Shown here one piece after another: positions 33,361 through 44,437 of a stretch of DNA of 64,000 nt. The DNA is from Triatoma infestans (Eukaryota; Arthropoda; Insecta; Hemiptera; Reduviidae): assembly GCA_011037195.1 (NCBI GenBank), contig JAAEAF010002638.1, positions 20,799 to 84,798 of the forward strand, given 5' to 3'. A program made the translations under genes and the position numbers. How positions within the stretch are numbered: position 1 is the first letter of the stretch; every line of letters begins with the position of its first letter. The notes below the pieces were generated by a model. That model was not told the DNA's origin. It made no database searches and saw only the letters and a list, made by a program, of their open reading frames with translations.

Positions 33361-33793
33361 TAGTATTGCAGTCACACTTCCGGTTAACCGATTTTCTTCA
33401 AATTGGAATTCTAGCGATGCATCTAATGTATCTTTAGTATTGCAGTCACACTTCCGGTTAGCCGATTTTCTTCAAATTGGAATTCTAGCGATGCATCTAA
33501 TGTATCTTTAGTATTGCAGTCACACTTCCGGTTAACCGATTTTCTTCAAATTGGAATTCTAGCGTATCTAATGTATTTAGTATTGCAGTCACACTTCCGG
33601 TTAACCGATTTTCTTCAAATTGGAATTCTAGCGATGCATCTAATGTATCTTTAGTATTGCAGTCACACTTCCGGTTAGCCGATTTTCTTCAAATTGGAAT
33701 TCTAGCGATGCATCTAATGTATCTTTAGTATTGCAGTCACACTTCCGGTTAACCGATTTTCTTCAAATTTGGAACTCTTGCAATGCTTCTAAT
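33361..33793 (+). repeat. 74-bp tandem repeat, six copies
   Basis: The unit starts TAGTATTGCAGTCACACTTC and continues CGGTTAACCGATTTTCTTCA, AATTGGAATTCTAGCGATGC. Copies begin at 33361, 33435, 33509, 33578 (shortened), 33652 and 33726. The unit is the family D segment around the CCGGTTAACCGATTTTCTTC landmark. Confidence 0.93.
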
Positions 33794-34264
33794 GTATATT
33801 TATTATTACATAGGTGTAGAACCATATATTGTATTGAAGTGGTACTTTAGAGGGAAGCTGCTCCCCTAGAAGTCCCCAGAAATCAATTTTCACGGGGAAA
33901 TGTTTTAAACAAAACTGATAGATATTTATTTGTGTAGATAATAAACAAAGTTTAAAGAAAATCGTTGAAGCCATTTTTGAGGGAATCGCAAAAAACTGAA
34001 GAAAAAACTACTCAATAAAGTCGCAATAGATTTTTAACCAAAATCTTATGGTTAGATGCGGTGTGAGCATTTGAACAGAAATTCAGAGCGTCCTGCGATT
34101 TTTCCTGTAGTTTTTGAGGCATTTTGTGCACTTACCATTAGCTATAAACATTGTGTCGCACTCAGGGGACCTCAAAACATATATATTTCCTGTGAATAAC
34201 TCAAAATCGAAAATTTAGCACGATCGCAATATTAGCACTAAGAAAATTATTTCCTAATAATTTT

Positions 34265-35275
34265 GAACATTTAAAGAAACAGATGAAATAGTTTGAAATC
34301 GAAAATGAAACCACAAAATTATTACTTTTTAGTAAAGATTTGATTTGTAACTAGAGAATACGCAATGGTGTTTGTCCCTCTTTTAGTTAAAAAAGTAATT
34401 AAAAAGGTTACTGGTTACTGCTCTAAGATATTATTCTTGTGCTGTTTGCATTTCATGGAGTTGCCTACGGATCTAAACTCTCCCTCTTCTTGTAAACGTG
34501 AAGCAGGGGGGGGGGACGGTCCCTATAAAGGATAGCTTGCATTCAATATCATTATTTTACAGCCAGCCTGCCGCAGCAAGATTTCATCATTCAGCATCAG
34601 CCACCGCCTTCTGTCGTTCTGTCGCTTCTAAATGATTTGTAAACCTGTAGTTCAATCATTTGGCCTAGCCTTTAACTCGATCATTTCATCCTTCACATTT
34701 TCAACTTAAAAGGAAAGTTAGAGTACATACATTATTATATATCTTTCAAGAACTTTTCCAAAATTTATTTACAAATCTACAAATATTGTTTATTAATAAA
34801 TCCCTTCCCTTTAATTTGTACAATACTTTTTAAATTGTTAAGATTTGAATTAAATTCCTTTTATATATTATAGGCTCTTCTATTTAAACATTAAATTGTA
34901 ATATAATGAACTTAATACAAAATTCATGATTCACTGCTCCCCCCCAACCCCACCTCCGTTGCTACTATTTCTTAATTACTGCTCTATATAGAACAATAAC
35001 ATTGTTATTATGCTTTGCTTTGCACATCTTTCAAGCTACATTACCACCTTAAAGTGTGAATAAACGATCATAGAGAATCAGTAATCCTCAAGCAAGTGGG
35101 TAATCCTCAATCTCCCATGTTCAGTTCATCATGCTGTGTTGTATAACACAATTTACATCACACAACACCATCCGAAACGCCATTAAATATCACAGTTACT
35201 AACTTAAAACAACTGTTTAGATTCTAGATCAAATGTCTGTCTACAAGATTCATTTAAATAAATTTGTGCGAAAAA
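34265..35275. other. Intergenic, no gene seen
   Basis: AT-rich with a G-run at 34506 and a balanced patch at 34560-34640. No domain-bearing frame. Confidence 0.45.
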
Positions 35276-35277
35276 CA

Positions 35278-36015
35278 AAATCTGATGTGAAACACTCACT
35301 TTCTTTATTTTCTTTCTTTATGTCTTTCTTGACTTTCTTCCTTTCTTTATGTCTTTCTTGACTTTCTTCCTTTCTTTATGTCTTTCTTGACTTTCTTCCT
35401 TTCTTTATGTCTTTCTTGACTTTCTTCCTTTATTTATGTCTTTCTTGACTTTCTTCCTTTCTAAGATTTTATCTATAACAACACCGACGGACGAAAAACC
35501 AACTTCCAGTCAATCGATTTTCTTCAAACTCAGAATGTAATACACATTTAATTCTAATTAATATTATTTCTTTCTTACTTTGTACTAATTAATATTATGA
35601 CTTCCTTTATTTTTTTAATTTTGGGAGGGGGCATCAACTACTGTGGTTATTAGCGCCGACTTCCTCTTGCTGCAGTTCACACAGATTTAAGTGACAAACA
35701 TTCTCTTCAAACACAATTCACTAAATATTTGCTTGTCTTTAATTTTATATCGATTGGAGAATCTAAATTTAATAAAATGACTTTTTTGAGGAAACCATGC
35801 ATTCCCTCTCTCCTAAAACATCTTTAACTGAACGTTGACGGGAATAAAGTTCCCCATAAAAGTAATAGGTCTCTGAATGCAGAGTTAGTTTAACAAATTT
35901 AATGAAATCTGTCGGTATTCTTATAAATAAAATCGTAGAAAATCGAAATTTTCTTCAGCAAAAACGAACTTCCAGTCAATCGATTTTCTTCAGTCTCCAA
36001 ATATTATAAAACTAT
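35278..36015 (-). mobile_element. Family D copy starting at its terminus
   Basis: AAAATCTGATGTGAAACACT is the terminus, followed at once by the 29-bp array. Then come 'ACCAACTTCCAGTCAATCGA', 'TTTTCTTCAAACTCAGAATG', 'TTTAATTCTAATTAATATTA' and a second block with 'GAACTTCCAGTCAATCGATT'. Confidence 0.65.
35298..35462 (+). repeat. 29-bp minisatellite, about five copies
   Basis: The unit is GACTTTCTTCCTTTCTTTAT plus GTCTTTCTT. It begins within 25 bp of the family D terminus, and the GACTTTCT core matches the terminal 'CGACTTTCTCTTACT' of the element. Confidence 0.92.
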
Positions 36016-36059
36016 ATTGGCAAAGCACATATATAATATAATAATTGTGTTACAGGGGT

Positions 36060-36480
36060 AAACTAGGGGGTTTAAACAAAATATTACATGGCCAACGACG
36101 TCTTAAACGACGTGAGGATTGTCAGGGTGGTTAGGGCAGGAAGGATTGGGTGAAGCTCTAGGCTTTTATGGAAATTTTGGAATCGGGAATGGATTAGATC
36201 ACTGCCAAAGAGAATATTGATGTCGTGATGTTGGTGCGATTGGAGACATAATAGGGTATTAACGATCGGCCAAGAACTTTGTGGAAGGATTTTATCGGTT
36301 TTACTTGGGAAATTTCGCGGAGCCCCACAATTCTGCTACATATCGGTCTGAGTAGTGTTTTATAAACTGTGAGTTTGTTCTGTAGATTTAGCTCCAAAGA
36401 AGTCTCCTTAAAAGTTCGTTACGTCTGATTAGTCCTTTTCTTTTAAGTCTTGTGTGTGAGTTACGACGTTAGATGATTGT
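36060..36480 (-). pseudogene. LINE RT thumb relic (Jockey-like)
   Basis: The minus strand gives LNLQNKLTVYKTLLRPICSR, a thumb segment of the type 'K...YK.LLRP', then SFHKVLGRSLIPYYVSNRTN. In another frame DINILFGSDLIHSRFQNFHK follows. Frameshifted and lacking the catalytic region. Confidence 0.65.
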
Positions 36481-36499
36481 CTAAGTAGAGTCATAGACA

Positions 36500-36960
36500 T
36501 ATGACTGCATACGAGAAGTAGATATGTGTGCAGTGTCGATAGTTTTAATGGTTGGCAAGTGGTTTTAGCAAGTTATTTCGTAATGCAAATGTAACGTATA
36601 CATTCTATAAAATCACCTTATCATTTTTAGGAGGCCTCAAAACATGTATTTCCGGTTAAAGCTCAAGGTTCGAAAATTAAACAGTAAGAGCAAGTAAAAA
36701 AAAGTTTCAATTCTGAAGTGGTCTGGTTAAATTATTGTGCAGTTAGTTATAAAATTTAAAGAACGTAAAATTACGAAAACCTAAGATAAACTATCTTAAA
36801 ATCGTGATTCCCCGTTAAAGAATTTTTCACCGACTTTCGATTCTGGTTATATACGCTGGTTATATAAATAATCTATAAACGCAATAGTTCGGAGCTAATG
36901 CAGTTTTCGTTTTTTGCAGTTCTCACACAAAACACTAAACATAGCTGGGGGGGGGGGGCT
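36500..36960. mobile_element. Family D remnants upstream of the GMC gene
   Basis: CTCAAAACATGTATTTCCGG, GAAAATTAAACAGTAAGAGC and a G-run at 36947-36958 are family D traits on the minus strand. After this point sequence is repeat-free until about 39470. Confidence 0.45.
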
Positions 36961-37050
36961 TTATGAATCAATCGAAATGAAACAGGTTTTATTTTTTTTT
37001 TCCTTCGCCATGACTTCGGCTATTCAGCCATTTAGCGTCGCGCGGCCCAA

Positions 37051-37058
37051 TATAAAAG
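37051..37058 (+). promoter_or_regulatory. Probable TATA box of the GMC gene
   Basis: TATAAAAG lies 292 bp upstream of the start codon at the edge of a GC-richer patch (CGTCGCGCGGCCCAA). A start site about 30 bp downstream would fall near 37081-37091 (ATGTTCGTTTAGTTGG), giving a 5' UTR of about 255 nt if no intron intervenes. Inferred from position and match only. Confidence 0.45.
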
Positions 37059-37342
37059 AACTAGGCTGAGCTGGCGATTGATGTTCGTTTAGTTGGATAT
37101 CCAGGGAGCACATGAGAGTAATCTCGGACGCGACCACTTTACCCCCCAAACAGGTTTTATAAACTTCGTTTTTTATTAAGTCATTACCATGGAAGTGATT
37201 ATTGGCTTCATTGTAACATGTGATTGTTTATAGTTCAGTTATTTTTCAGTGTATTATTTTTATGTATTAATTAATTTTCTTAATTTATATTTTTATTTAT
37301 GTTTTGTTTTTCTTAATTTTTTCCGCTACTTATTAATTACAA

Positions 37343-39352
37343 ATGCAGTGTGCTCCGCCATCATTCAGCCCTGAAGACACCAATTGGTACATAAAGAACC
37401 CATGTCCTGGACAGAGCACCGGCAGGGCTGGCGTAGTATTCAGAAATTTAGTAAATACTTTAATATTATCACAATGCGCCCTGGCTACTCCATGTTTAGC
37501 GCCATTCGATTTTGCACCCTATATGAACGATAGTTGCGGTGAATGTGGTAATACTTTTGATTTTATCATAATCGGCGGCGGTACAGCTGGCAGTGTGATC
37601 GCCAACCGCTTATCAGAGGTGAGCGCCTGGTCTGTGCTGTTGATAGAAGCAGGCGCCGATCCACCGATGACCGCAGAAGTGCCAAAATTCTATCTATCAC
37701 TACAGTTGTCTTGTATTGATTGGAAATTCACTACGGAAAAAGAAGAAGGTATGTATCATGGTTTGATAAACAATCAGAATCGTTGGCCGGCTGGTAAAGT
37801 GTTGGGTGGTAGCAGTACCATCGGTCGGATGATCATTAATCGTGGCGATCAAGTAGATTACGATATCTGGGAGCAAAATGGTAATCCTGGTTGGTCGTAC
37901 AAGCAGGTTTTAGATTATTTCAAAATATATGAAGATCAAAAGGATATGACGGAATTACAGTGTCGAGAATTGTTTAAATACCACAGCACCGGTGGTTATA
38001 TGACAGTTGATAAATTTAGAAGTAGAGAACCAGTCATCGATGTAATATTCGAAGCGGCCAAAGAATTAGGCTATATTAATATTAGAGATCCGGACGGGGC
38101 AAAACAGGTTGGATTTTTCACAACGCACGCAACGATCCGTGATGGTGAACGTAGCGATACAAGTAAAGCATATCTACGGGTGTCCAGGCAACGTGACAAC
38201 ATTTTCATCTTGAAAAATACTAAAGCTCTAAAAATATTAATAGACGGTAATAAAAGAGCTTATGGTGTTGAATATAGAATTCGTAATGAACAACAGACAC
38301 GTGTGGCTAAAGCTAGAAAAGAGGTGATAGTAACGGCCGGAGTTATAAACACGCCGAAACTGTTGATGCTATCTGGCATCGGTCCGGAGAAACATTTAAA
38401 AGAGATGGGCATACCGGTGATCAAAGATCTACGTGTTGGCTGTAATCTACAGGATCATGTAACCTTTCCGGGTGCTGTTATGTCATTTAACAGGACTAAA
38501 ACTCCAGCCAAACGGGTCGGCCTGTTGGATTCTGCCTATGAATATCTATCCAGAAGAACTGGCCATTTTGCTACAATCCATGAATCCGAAGTGATTGGCT
38601 TCATCGGTATACGTGATGATGATGTACCAGATATAGAGATTTTTCCATATTTCATCAAGAGACACGATGAGAAGGCTTTATTTCTTTGGGCACAAGTGAT
38701 TGGCTTTACACCGGAAGTGGTTGAAATGTATCAAAAATTGATCAGCGATATGGATTTATTGGTAATGCAGCCAGTCTTGTTACGCCCATATTCAAGGGGA
38801 AGAGTAAAATTACGCAGTAAAAATCCAGACGACCCACCGAGTATATATGCTGGCCATTTGCGAGATTCTATGGATTTGGACGCTTTACTGTCTGGTATTA
38901 AATTTGTTATGAAAATGTCCGAAACGTCAGCATTACGACGTTATGACGCTGAAATGAAACGTTTAAATTTTCCTGGTTGTTGTAATGAAGAATTTCTGAC
39001 TGACACTTACTGGGCATGCGCTTTAAGCTATATAGCTACAACGTTTTATGATTACGCGGGTACAGCTAAAATGGGACCACCCTGTGATCCGACGGCTGTG
39101 GTCAGCGCTGCGCTCAAAGTGCATGGGATCAAAGGGCTACGGGTAGCCGATGCTTCCATCATGCCGAACATAGTTACCGGTAATCTATTAGGTCCAGTGT
39201 TGATGATTGCAGAGAAAGCTAGCGATATGATCAAATATGAATGGCTGGTTCATAGAAGTTGTCCTACAGAAAGACCTACTTGTAGTTCCACGCCATGCAG
39301 GAATAGTAATCGTACGAGAAATGGTGATAAAGGGAAAAAAATGACTGCATAA
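37343..39352 (+). CDS. GMC oxidoreductase family protein, probably catalytically inactive
   Basis: A single open frame of 669 codons, the usual length for arthropod glucose-dehydrogenase-like GMC proteins (about 600-650), which oxidise sugars, alcohols or ecdysteroids with FAD. The FAD-binding motif GGGTAG is at residues 78-83 after the strand DFIII, and the EAG that follows ends the Rossmann unit. GMC signature 1 (GKVLGGSS, 151-158) and signature 2 (GVINTPKLLMLSGIGP, 333-348) are present. The N-terminal part (CPG...LVNTLILSQCAL, 21-46) resembles the leader of insect paralogues, with a hydrophobic stretch that may act as secretion signal. Odd: signature 1 has Gly161 where Asn/His is the rule. 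The catalytic 'YHPxGTCKMG' reads YDYAGTAKMG, with Asp570 for His. The 'GNTNAP' box reads GNLLGP (614-618), with Leu616 for the second active-site residue. The frame is otherwise clean and no intron is needed. I infer a conserved, non-enzymatic paralogue; an altered chemistry is the alternative. Confidence 0.93.
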   Translation: MQCAPPSFSPEDTNWYIKNPCPGQSTGRAGVVFRNLVNTLILSQCALATPCLAPFDFAPYMNDSCGECGNTFDFIIIGGGTAGSVIANRLSEVSAWSVLLIEAGADPPMTAEVPKFYLSLQLSCIDWKFTTEKEEGMYHGLINNQNRWPAGKVLGGSSTIGRMIINRGDQVDYDIWEQNGNPGWSYKQVLDYFKIYEDQKDMTELQCRELFKYHSTGGYMTVDKFRSREPVIDVIFEAAKELGYINIRDPDGAKQVGFFTTHATIRDGERSDTSKAYLRVSRQRDNIFILKNTKALKILIDGNKRAYGVEYRIRNEQQTRVAKARKEVIVTAGVINTPKLLMLSGIGPEKHLKEMGIPVIKDLRVGCNLQDHVTFPGAVMSFNRTKTPAKRVGLLDSAYEYLSRRTGHFATIHESEVIGFIGIRDDDVPDIEIFPYFIKRHDEKALFLWAQVIGFTPEVVEMYQKLISDMDLLVMQPVLLRPYSRGRVKLRSKNPDDPPSIYAGHLRDSMDLDALLSGIKFVMKMSETSALRRYDAEMKRLNFPGCCNEEFLTDTYWACALSYIATTFYDYAGTAKMGPPCDPTAVVSAALKVHGIKGLRVADASIMPNIVTGNLLGPVLMIAEKASDMIKYEWLVHRSCPTERPTCSSTPCRNSNRTRNGDKGKKMTA

Positions 39353-39379
39353 ATTTTTCACTTTATTATTCCATACGGA

Positions 39380-39396
39380 AATAAATAAATAAATGA
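39380..39396 (+). terminator. Polyadenylation signals of the GMC gene
   Basis: AATAAATAAATAAATGAAAA begins about 28 bp after the stop codon and offers overlapping AATAAA hexamers. Position fits a short 3' UTR. Confidence 0.6.
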
Positions 39397-39469
39397 AAAA
39401 GATTTTCTAGCAATTTATTATTATTTTATAATTTAATAATAATTTAATGGAATATTGTTACTTTTTACT

Positions 39470-39640
39470 TTCAGTTACTCCACGGAAACGGGAAGTATTG
39501 GAATCGAATCATATTTTTGAAACTGAATTGTCACCGGAAATGCAGGTTTTGAGTATGCAAAAAATGTTTTTAATGAATGGTTTATGTTTGTGTATGTGTG
39601 AATAAAATATCTCCAAAACGAGAAATCACAGGAACCTCAA
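39470..39640 (+). mobile_element. Family D fragment
   Basis: ACGGGAAGTATTGGAATCGA, CACCGGAAATGCAGGTTTTG and AAAATATCTCCAAAACGAGA are the left interior landmarks of family D. The fragment starts right after the GMC 3' end. Confidence 0.55.
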
Positions 39641-40415
39641 ATTTATTATATATACCCCTCTGTGATTTTATTCGTCGTAGCATGTTTCATTATTTTAGTT
39701 CTGACGGTTTCTGATTCTCATCCATTGTGACAGTAAGGTTTTTAATCAATTCGTGTAGATAGATAACTTCAACTAAATGTTTATATTACGCATCCACATT
39801 TGTTGATTGTATGTGGGAGGTTTAAAGGTTATAAAAGTATGTGTGTCGCGTGTATTGCAGCAACTGTATACTTTTATCACACTGCTTTTCAAAACATCCT
39901 GAAGATGGGGGTCTGTACGCCACAGACCACAAAATAAAGTGGACAAACACGAAATATTGGTTTGTAAATACTTCAGATAAAGTATCTAATAACTGTGTAT
40001 TAAGGTTTTTATGACTGAGTGTAGAAAACATAACTCGTCCAAAACGAATGAGTATGGTTAGTAAGACGCTGTCTCGTTGAATACCCATCATTACAAACTA
40101 CCCTCCCCCCCAATCACCTCACAGGACATCACCTGGACTAAATGATATCAACAACCGTAAATAGGACACCTCCATTAGGGAAGTTAAACCACATTTTTCT
40201 CTGGCCCAGCAAGTTGGAGTAGGGATAAACTAGACTGAATAAAAAGCCAGCTTCTCAACTATAGCTATAGCTATATTCTGTCTTTAACGAAAAACTCAAA
40301 CATAAGTTCCCAGATAAATTGTTTTCGTATCGCAATATTCTTTTTTAGTCACGCTACTATCGCATTGGAGACGATAACAATAGCTGCTCGACTTTTTTGA
40401 GCCTATTACTTTCTC
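39641..40415. other. Intergenic with a family P-like fragment
   Basis: At 39855-39975, TTTTATCACACTGCTTTTCA, AAACATCCTGAAGATGGGGG and a GGTCTGTACGCCACAGACC hairpin resemble a diverged family P arm ('CACACTGTTT..ACAAAACATCCTGATGATGGG'). No gene. Confidence 0.45.
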
Positions 40416-40419
40416 ATCC

Positions 40420-41262
40420 ACCTACTAAGAGGAAGTATTGTAATCGTGTCAAATTTTCGATATCGAGTTCACCGAAAATACAAATTTTGAGGAACCTAAG
40501 TCTAAAACAGTGGTTTTTAGAATATATTCTGTGTGTATGTCTGTCTGTGAACAAAAATGAAAAATTACAGAAAGTTCAAACTTAATATTCTGTTTAGGTA
40601 TCACTATAGGATCCGATATTAAGTTGTCTGTCGAAATTCCACCTCATTATTATTTTCACTTTTTTGCGATTTTCTCAAAAAAGGCTCCAAACACTTCTTT
40701 AAACTTCCTATATCGATTACCATACAAAGAGATACAACTTTTATTTAAAACATTTCCCGGAAAAATCATTTAAGGCAGCTTTTAGGGGAGAGGTGGGGTT
40801 ATGTTTTCCACTAAAGTGCCATACATTGATTACACAATTCTATCATATAAATAATATTAATTAGAATTAAATATGTTGTTGAAATTCTGAGTTTGAAGAA
40901 AATCGGTTGACCGGAAGTGGGGTTTTACTGAAATTATTTCAGTTTTCTACGATTTTATTCCTAAAAACACCGACGGATTTCATTAAATTTATTTCACTAA
41001 TTATGACTTTTATTATTGTATATAATTTATTTATATTACTACTATTATGACTTTTTTAGATCTATGACTTTTATTACAGAGAAGTTTTATGGGAGGTGAT
41101 GGTATGGTTTCCTTAAGAAAGTTGTTTTATTAAGTTCAGATTCTCTAATTGATATAAAATTCAAGAAAGCAAACTTTTAGTCAAAATTCTACGTTTAAAG
41201 AAAAGTTTTCACTTAAACAGTAAGAGAAAGTAGTGTGAGTGTTTCACACCAGATTTTTTATT
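40420..41262 (+). mobile_element. Family D, long copy with right terminus
   Basis: 'ACTAAGAGGAAGTATTGTAA', 'GTCAAATTTTCGATATCGAG', 'TTTTGCGATTTTCTCAAAAA', 'CATTTCCCGGAAAAATCATT', 'TTGAAGAAAATCGGTTGACC' followed by 'GGAAGTGGGGTTTTACTG'. It ends with 'CAGTAAGAGAAAGTAGTGTG' and AGTGTTTCACACCAGATTTT. About 840 bp, non-coding. Confidence 0.75.
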
Positions 41263-41334
41263 TGAGTCAGTTATTATCAAAATAGGTTAATACAATGGAA
41301 AACTATAAGTAAAAAACAGGAAGTACAGCGATCT

Positions 41335-41660
41335 TGCCAATTTTTCAAAAGTGAGTTTTCCGGAAAATAAATGGAAAATATGTGTCTCTAAAGAACGTTA
41401 ATAAAGTCGCAGGCAGCTCGAACTTGAAATTCCCTTTTGGTACCTTGGTGTCAGATGCTGTCAACACCGCCAAAACCGTCAACAACAGGTTTCCGGCAAA
41501 AAACCATGAGAATCCCCGGTAGGTAGGGCAACTTTAACGACAACCTTTTCCTTTTATTTATCGCGATTTTCTTAAAAAAATGACACCAACGAATTTTCTT
41601 TAAAATTCGCATAATAACTCCTACAACAATCTGGGTGAAACATTTTCATTTGGAGCATTT
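41335..41660 (+). mobile_element. Family D fragment
   Basis: CTTGCCAATTTTTCAAAAGT, 'CCGGAAAATAAATGG', 'TTTATCGCGATTTTCTTAAA', 'CCAACGAATTTTCTTTAAAA' mark a left-interior piece. Confidence 0.55.
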
Positions 41661-41756
41661 TCCAGAAGAAATTTATTTTAAAAAAATTGAATGCACTGCA
41701 CAATAAGAAGAAAGTCGAGTGAGGTTTTTCAATCCACTTTAGCACGCAATGGGAAA

Positions 41757-42680
41757 AAAACCTGGTGTGAAACACTCACACCACTTGCTCTTACTCCAGT
41801 AAATCGTGATTGATAAATTTTATAGTTAATATATCAAATTAAATATTCGTCGGTGTTCCATATTTTTGCTCCATAGAGAAAATCGCAAAAAATTGAAAAA
41901 CTGTTCAGTAAAAACTCACTTTCGGTTTATTAATTTTCTTGAAACTCGGAATTTTGGCAATCTATTTATTTCTAATTAATTTTGTTTTGATGGTAGATTT
42001 GTATAATCAATTACGATAGCACCTTAGAGAAAAACATAACCCCTCCCTCTCCCAAAAACCCCCTTAAATGACTTCACCAGGAGAAATGTTTCAAATAAAA
42101 GTGTAGCTTTCTATATGTGTAGTATATATTCCAAGTTTAAAGAAAATTGTTCTAGTCGTTTTAGAGAGAATAGTAGAAAACTGAAAAATACTTCCTAATA
42201 AAAACGCACTTCCGGTCATCCGATTTTTCTCGTACTCGGAATTTCAACAACATACCGATTTAATTCTAATTAATATTATTTAGATGATATAATTGTGTAC
42301 TAAACTGAAATAGCACGTTAGAGAAAAACATAACCCCGCTCTTCCCACAAAAGTACCCTTAAATGAATTTTCCCGGAGAAATGTTCCAAATACAAGTGTA
42401 GCTCTTTGTGTGTGTATTGATATTCGCAAAAAAGTGTACTTCCGGTTGAATAATTTTGCCAGATAACTTACTACCAAATCCCATGGTGAAATCTAAACGG
42501 AATGTCTATTTTGAATTTCTGCTATTTTTGTTTTTCACAGACCACATACAGAACATTTTCTAGAAACCAGTTTTTTGCACTCAGGGCAACTCAAAATATG
42601 TATTTGAGGTAAAAACTCGATATTGAAAATTTGTCACGATTACAATAATTCCTCCTCTTACTAGGAGTGAGAGAAAGTAG
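41757..42680 (-). mobile_element. Family D, minus orientation, nearly full length
   Basis: Starts AAACCTGGTGTGAAACACTC, ACACCACTTGCTCTTACTCC. Then two similar interior blocks: 'CTTAAATGACTTCACCAGGA' and 'CTTAAATGAATTTTCCCGGA', each followed by 'AATGTTTCAAATA' or 'AATGTTCCAAATA'-type text. It ends with 'CACGATTACAATAATTCCTC' and TTACTAGGAGTGAGAGAAAG. The duplicated interior block (about 300 bp apart) is also seen at 28890-29860. Confidence 0.75.
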
Positions 42681-43439
42681 AAAGGAAAAAATCCCTAATT
42701 TATTTATCGAAGGTGAAAAAGTTAAATATAGATGATTTAATAACTTGAAAATTATTTACATAAGAAGTAAAACTTCAGTGGATAAGTTTTGTACATTTTC
42801 CTTTTGCTGTCTCTAGAAACATACCACTACGGTCACTGATTATTTCCATCCCAAGGAAATGATTCATGAAGAAAGCGGAAACAGAAAAAGAAAGAAAGAA
42901 AGAGGGGAACTATGGGGGAAAGGAACTGGAAAAGTACTGGGAATCGGATGCAGAGAGGAGAAAGTTGGAAAATTACACCAGGAGAAGGTGAAAGGAGGGG
43001 GGAAAGATCAAACGAATATAACATATTTCTGAGGCTTTGGGTCTGAAGAGAGCAAAAGGACCGAGAATAACGTGGAAAGGATTCTTTCTGGAAGTTAAGA
43101 AGCAGTTTTTTACTTGTTTGAATCTCCGTGTCTTCGTTCGTCTTCCTACCGTTTAAATAAATGACTTTTCCCTTTATTTTTTAATTTTTTCTTTAGAAAT
43201 AAAAAAAAATAACGGATATTCCATTGTTATCAAGTCAGCACTTGTTTGGAAGTAATTTTAATTATTTACACAGGAAGGTAATTTAATGTTGGCATTTTGT
43301 TTTGCTTCCCTTGTTTTAACAAAGTAAATAATTGATCAGTTTTGGGCATTACTCAATAATGAAACTTGGTTCAGTTTCTTTACATATCTCTAAAGGTCCC
43401 ATTAATTACAGTTACGCGGTAACAATAGATAACGTTATC
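42681..43439. other. Intergenic, no gene seen
   Basis: A GA-rich patch at 42870-43010 causes a low-complexity open frame; otherwise AT-rich. Confidence 0.45.
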
Positions 43440-43660
43440 ATTACTTTCTCTTCCTCCTAGTAAGAGGAAGCATTGCGATTAGAGCCAAATTTTGTTGAAG
43501 TTAGTGCTATCACCGGAAATACATGATTTAGGGTTCTCTGGGTGCGGAAATACATGATTTAGTGATCTCTGGGTGCGAAAATACATGATGTAGTGATCTC
43601 TGGGTGCGGGAAAATCTGGTGTGAAACACTCACAGGACATTCTCTCACTCTAATTATAGA
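43440..43660 (+). mobile_element. Family D fragment with 31-bp triplication
   Basis: 'TCCTAGTAAGAGGAAGCATT', 'GCTATCACCGGAAATACATG', then three 31-bp units, then an opposite-facing terminus AAAATCTGGTGTGAAACACT. Two pieces of the family abut. Confidence 0.65.
43516..43608 (+). repeat. 31-bp tandem repeat, three copies
   Basis: The unit is GAAATACATGATTTAGTGAT plus CTCTGGGTGCG. It is the family D segment that elsewhere reads 'GGAAATACATGTTTTGAGGT' plus 'CCCCTGAGTACG'. Confidence 0.9.
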
Positions 43661-44427
43661 AGAATTTAATCAAGAAATTTTCTTCACAATTGCAACGTTA
43701 CAATGTTTACTCTTTTTACTTTTTGGCAACTTGAATACTGTAGATGCTTCTGTTGTTGACCTCCCCCTTCCCCTCAATAGCTATTCCGTAGCTCATTCTT
43801 GAAGGGATTAGTACGAAATAAGCAATTCTCTAAACTTCTTTAGGAACTTCATCTCTTAAATTTTCTTATTAAATATATTATCTAAGGCAGCCGTGTTACT
43901 CAAGGTGTTCAATCAAGAGTCAGTGTAAACAATCAACACTATTTGATGTTATGTAGTAGCCAGCCAACTGTATTAATAATATATTTTATGCAATAAATAT
44001 TAATGAAAAAAATATGTGTCCCATTTGTTGTTGTTGTGGCCAACAGTAAAATACGATTTTATCGTCTATATTAACATTCATTTGAAACTAATTGTTTATA
44101 TTGTATTTTAATTAAAATATCCATTAAATCTCTGTATTATTATTGTAACATATGATTTTTTTTTTATTAATTTTAAAATTGTTATATTTATCATATTTTT
44201 TATTTTATTTTATTTTTAGATAAAACTAAAAATTTCTCTTTTGTTAATTTATTTTTCCAGATTTGTGTTTTGAAAAAAAAGTAAAATTTGTCTAAAAACT
44301 GGGTGTGATCTTGGACCAGTACAACTTTCTTTTCTTATTTTTATTTCTTGCCTTGGTGAGGGAGGAAACTAAAGAATTTTTGTGATACTTTGGTCGTGAA
44401 ACGTGTGAAAAAGTAAGTAAAAAGGTA
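43661..44427. other. AT-rich spacer
   Basis: No recognisable feature. Confidence 0.5.
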
Positions 44428-44437
44428 AAGTAATAGA

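Larger units (their letters stand above)
32300..34260 (-). mobile_element. Family D cluster with two minisatellites
   Basis: Several minus-oriented blocks follow one another. 'ATGAAACACATGACTTTCTC' is near 32310. 'AAAATGTTTAAAGAAAAGGT' and 'GTCGCACTTCCGGTTAACCG' follow. A fresh terminus lies near 33100 (ATTCACAAGACTTTCTCTTA), with 'CCCCAGAAATCAATTTTCAC' and 'CACGATCGCAATATTAGCAC' further right. Two tandem arrays (32638-32802 and 33361-33793) are expansions of interior pieces. This is the densest family D region. Confidence 0.7.

Noticed and set aside
33361..33793. CRISPR-like or regulatory repeat cluster
   Set aside because: Whole 74-bp units repeat without spacers and match the interior of family D.
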